7,934 nucleotides of DNA, taken from NCBI GenBank assembly GCA_027081695.1, contig JALWJI010000006.1, positions 1-7,934 on the forward strand. The letters run 5' to 3'. The notes beneath the pieces were generated by a model, which made no database searches, was not told where the DNA came from, and saw nothing but the letters and a program-made list of their open reading frames with translations. Position numbers and translations under genes: made by a program. Below are positions 6,181-7,934 of this stretch, piece by piece. The first letter of the stretch is position 1; each line of letters starts with the position of its first letter. Source of the stretch: Acidilobaceae archaeon. GTDB taxonomy: Archaea; Thermoproteota; Thermoprotei_A; Sulfolobales; Acidilobaceae.

Positions 6181-6237
6181 GGGATGAGCAGGGCTAGATT
6201 GTCTGAGACGTGTCTGTGATGACATCGCCCGGAGTGA
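6181..6237 (+). ncRNA. Candidate C/D box guide RNA
   Basis: The four boxes occur in order. C-like GGGATGA is at 6181-6187 (one mismatch to RUGAUGA), D' CTGA at 6203-6206 (exact), C' GTGATGA at 6216-6222 (exact), and D-like GTGA at 6234-6237 (one mismatch to CUGA). Candidate guides are 6191-6202 and 6223-6233; the C'-D spacing of 11 nt is typical, while C-D' (15) and D'-C' (9) are slightly long. Archaeal C/D RNAs of 50-60 nt direct 2'-O-methylation of rRNA or tRNA. A TATA-like GAATAAAATATC at 6141-6152 is suitably placed. The terminal stem is weak and no target was identified, so this is tentative. Confidence 0.3.
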
Positions 6238-6330
6238 CCCACAATAACTCGAGGCCAATCGTAATTAATTACTAAATAGTTTGGATGCCTATTAGGAATT
6301 GATTAGAAATATTACAGAGCGGTATACATG

Positions 6331-6349
6331 GTTATACTATTGAGTGGTG
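6331..6349 (+). promoter_or_regulatory. TATA-like element and ribosome site before the CBS gene
   Basis: GTTATACTAT (6331-6340) resembles a TATA box only about 20 nt before the chosen ATG, which would fit a nearly leaderless message. GTGGTG at 6344-6349 contains the GGTG ribosome motif, 6 nt before ATG 6356. That is why the GTG codons at 6344 and 6347 were read as ribosome site rather than as starts. Confidence 0.35.
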
Positions 6350-6355
6350 TCCTGG

Positions 6356-6742
6356 ATGAGGCTTGATTATAGAGTAGAAGAGGTTATGACAAGAAACCCT
6401 GCGTCTGTCAAGCCAGATAATACTGTGATGGATGCAGTTCTTATAATGGACAAGCTCGGAATTGGAGCTTTACCAGTAGTGGACGAGAACGGTAGGCTGA
6501 TCGGAATATTTACTGAGAGAGACCTGCTGAGACGAGTAGTTGCTAGGAGAAGAAATCCAGAGAAGACTCTCATAAGGGACGTGATGACTCCTAACCCAGT
6601 TACAGTTAAGCCGGATGAAAGCGTGGCTGAGGCTCTGCGCATTATGTCGAGTCTAAAGGTTAGACATCTACCCGTAGTAAACGATGCCGGAATTCTCGTT
6701 GGAATAGTCAGTATAAAGGACATAGAATTTGTACAGCCGTAG
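6356..6742 (+). CDS. Stand-alone two-CBS-domain protein
   Basis: This 128-residue cytoplasmic protein consists almost wholly of two CBS domains that should form one Bateman module. The first (about 5-62) has VEEVMTRNPASVKPDNTVMD, ALPVVDENGRLIGIFTERDL. The second (about 72-126) has RDVMTPNPVTVKPDESVAEA, RHLPVVNDAGILVGIVSIKD. Such modules bind adenine nucleotides or S-adenosyl compounds and switch partner proteins, and in archaea they often occur alone. The TERD and SIKD segments after the last strands carry the aspartates that usually contact ribose. The start is ATG 6356 with GGTG at 6346-6349; a GTG at 6344 would add four residues. The UMP kinase gene follows after 85 bp with its own promoter signals, so a functional link to pyrimidine synthesis is possible but not shown. 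Confidence 0.93.
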   Translation: MRLDYRVEEVMTRNPASVKPDNTVMDAVLIMDKLGIGALPVVDENGRLIGIFTERDLLRRVVARRRNPEKTLIRDVMTPNPVTVKPDESVAEALRIMSSLKVRHLPVVNDAGILVGIVSIKDIEFVQP

Positions 6743-6763
6743 GAATAATAGAGATACGCCTCG

Positions 6764-6802
6764 TGCCTACCGGTCAGGCATAAAATAATAGGGGTTTAAA
6801 CC
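6764..6802 (+). promoter_or_regulatory. pyrH promoter region with palindromes
   Basis: TGCCT (6764-6768) and AGGCA (6776-6780) form an inverted repeat around ACCGGTC. It abuts CATAAAATAATA (6779-6790), a TATA-like element that would start transcription near 6811, just before the GGAGG ribosome site. A second box, TTTAAA (6795-6800) inside the perfect 10-bp palindrome GGTTTAAACC (6793-6802), would start near 6823 and give an almost leaderless message. The palindromes may be operator sites. Confidence 0.4.
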
Positions 6803-6827
6803 TATCACCGTTGGAGGGCTAAACAGC

Positions 6828-7511
6828 ATGGCTAGAGCACTAGTGGTAAAGATAAGTGGAAGCCTACTCTATCCACCAGAACCCAGCTACCTGAAGGATC
6901 TAACCAATTCTTTGCTAGAGCTCAAGGTCAAGCACGCCGTCACACTAGGAGTCGTAGTTGGAGGGGGCCCAGTAGCACGTTCATATATTAATACACTGAA
7001 AGAACTAGGAGTAGATAACGCAAAACTAGACATTTTAGGAATAGAGAGTGCAAGATTGAACGCCCTCATGCTTGCTACACTACTCTACCCTAAAAGCCCA
7101 CTCATCGTCCCACGAGATATTATCGAGGCCGCATCTATCGCCGCGAGCGGACTAATACCAGTAATGGGAGGACTTCAGCCTGGTCAAAGTACGAATGCAG
7201 TATCGCTAGCGTTAGCCGAGGCTCTTGGAGCAACTAAGGTTATTAATATGCTAAACAATATCGAGGGAGTATACGATAAGCCTCCGGAAACTCCTGGAGC
7301 CCGGTTATTAAGAGAAGTGTCATACAGAGAGCTTAGGGAGATAATTAACCGTTATCCACAGCATCCAGGCAAGTATACTCTCCTCGACCATACCGCGATG
7401 AAGATAGCGGAGAGATCCAAAATAACGATACATTTTATAAAGGGAAACGAGCCAGGTAACCTCATCAAAGCATTTTTGGGAGAGGAAATAGGTACAGTTG
7501 CCAGGCCCTAG
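6828..7511 (+). CDS. pyrH: UMP kinase (archaeal type)
   Basis: This enzyme transfers phosphate from ATP to UMP, giving UDP, in pyrimidine nucleotide synthesis in the cytoplasm. The 227 residues match the archaeal UMP kinases of the amino-acid-kinase fold in length and motif order. These are VVKISGSL (6-13, with K8), VVVGGGPVAR (42-51), the archaeal signature LDILGIESARLNA (67-79), GGLQPGQST (114-122), a nucleotide-site NNIEGVYDKPP (143-153), and LLDHTAMKIAERSKI (185-199). Relatives usually have DKDP where this has DKPP; the lysine is kept. The start is ATG 6828 with GGAGG at 6813-6817 (10-nt spacing). Promoter-like palindromes lie upstream. The gene ends 33 bp before a convergent gene. It appears intact. 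Confidence 0.96.
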   Translation: MARALVVKISGSLLYPPEPSYLKDLTNSLLELKVKHAVTLGVVVGGGPVARSYINTLKELGVDNAKLDILGIESARLNALMLATLLYPKSPLIVPRDIIEAASIAASGLIPVMGGLQPGQSTNAVSLALAEALGATKVINMLNNIEGVYDKPPETPGARLLREVSYRELREIINRYPQHPGKYTLLDHTAMKIAERSKITIHFIKGNEPGNLIKAFLGEEIGTVARP

Positions 7512-7544
7512 ATTCCTACTCTATACTGTTCATGAAAGTATTGA

Positions 7545-7934
7545 CTATTCTTTTCCATTAACATTTCTCGTGTTGAGCCTCCATCCTATCAATAACTCGA
7601 ATAATAATCCCGAAACAAAAACCATCCACGATAGAACAGTATAACCATGGATGGCGAGTCCATATGCGAGTAGGGAAGCGACCATTTGCTCTGTCAAGAC
7701 TACCCATTACCATATATCCTGCAGCGACATACCATAACGGCCATACATCCCATCCCTTAGGAGGGTAGCCGGTTTAGGCTTCTTATACAGTCTAACGGAA
7801 TACAGTGCTATGAGTGTTGAAGCTAGTGGGAGTACTGTGAATATACTTTGCTCATACACGTATAGAGATATAGCTGCCAGAGGAGGGAGTACTAGGGACA
7901 ACATAGATGAGAATTTTTCAGGCACCCGGCATTT
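7545..7934 (-). pseudogene. 3' part of a membrane-protein gene with an in-frame TAA
   Basis: The frame is open from the right edge (AAA TGC CGG, then GTG at 7925) for about 72 codons to TAA at 7707-7709. The same frame then continues for 53 codons to TAG at 7545-7547. The first part has hydrophobic spans (FSSMLSLVLPPLAAISLYVY, then FTVLPLASTLIALYSVRLY) and a basic loop YKKPKPATLLRDG. The part after the stop begins WVVLTEQMVASLLAYG and holds more membrane-type sequence (VLSWMVFVSGLLFELLIGW), ending in a polar tail. Four membrane spans look like one protein cut by a nonsense codon. Alternatives are a genuine end at TAA, a sequencing error, or two ORFs. TAA recoding is not known in archaea. The family was not recognised; a polytopic enzyme such as a UbiA-like prenyltransferase is only a guess. 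The 5' part lies outside the window. Confidence 0.5.

Noticed and set aside
6178..6275. Tiny plus-strand ORFs from ATG 6178 (13 codons) and ATG 6219 (18 codons)
   Set aside because: They are very short and have no ribosome site; the same bases are better explained by the C/D box motifs.
6367..6723. 118-codon minus-strand frame inside the CBS gene
   Set aside because: It is an exact antisense shadow of two unmistakable CBS domains and has no family features of its own.
7707..7709. In-frame TAA as a recoded amino-acid codon
   Set aside because: Known archaeal recoding uses TAG (pyrrolysine) or TGA (selenocysteine), and there is no sign of a recoding element; mutation or error is far more likely.
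1..7934. CRISPR arrays, insertion sequences, defence or toxin-antitoxin genes
   Set aside because: No regularly spaced repeats, terminal inverted repeats, transposase, nuclease or toxin-like products were seen on either strand.

Overview
The window looks like a piece of a hyperthermophilic crenarchaeal (Thermoproteota, Desulfurococcales-like) chromosome. The reasons are the archaeal-type UMP kinase, a KaiC-like RecA ATPase, a TM1410-type glycosidase and an AIM24/TIGR00266 protein. Start regions carry GGTG or GAGGTGA ribosome sites, starts include GTG and TTG, promoters are TATA-type, Arg codons are mostly AGA/AGG, and Ile is often ATA. GC is moderate (low to mid 40s by eye). No genus can be fixed from this sequence. 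No transposase, integrase, CRISPR array or phage gene is visible, and the layout is that of an ordinary chromosomal segment.

Left part (1-3911): a two-gene operon on the + strand encodes a KaiC-like ATPase with one intact and one degenerate RecA lobe, followed by an 8-nt-overlapping 118-residue helical protein of unknown role. It runs head-on into a large minus-strand molybdopterin (Mo/W-bisMGD) oxidoreductase, and the two 3' ends overlap by 30 bp. The oxidoreductase stands alone, with no electron-transfer subunit beside it. It has exactly five cysteines: four for a [4Fe-4S] cluster and one at the expected metal-ligand position. A divergent promoter region separates it from the next gene.

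Middle (3912-6355): an AIM24/TIGR00266 protein with a TTG start and a strong ribosome site; then about 400 bp of AT-rich DNA without a clear gene, holding a possible tiny membrane peptide and a nested inverted repeat; then tRNA-Ala(CGC) on the minus strand with its CCA encoded. Divergent from the tRNA is a membrane-anchored TM1410/GH114-type glycosidase. The 240 bp after it hold a perfect 7-bp inverted repeat and a candidate C/D box guide RNA.

Right part (6356-7934): a two-CBS-domain protein, then archaeal UMP kinase (pyrH) with its own promoter region. Convergent with pyrH is the 3' part of a membrane-protein gene entering from the right edge. Its frame is broken by one in-frame TAA, with 53 further hydrophobic codons beyond it.

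Apart from the KaiC-like pair, the genes look like separate housekeeping or uncharacterised units and do not form one pathway. The best leads for new biology are the KaiC-like/118-residue pair, the compact orphan molybdo/tungsto enzyme, the possible C/D RNA, and the TAA-interrupted membrane gene.
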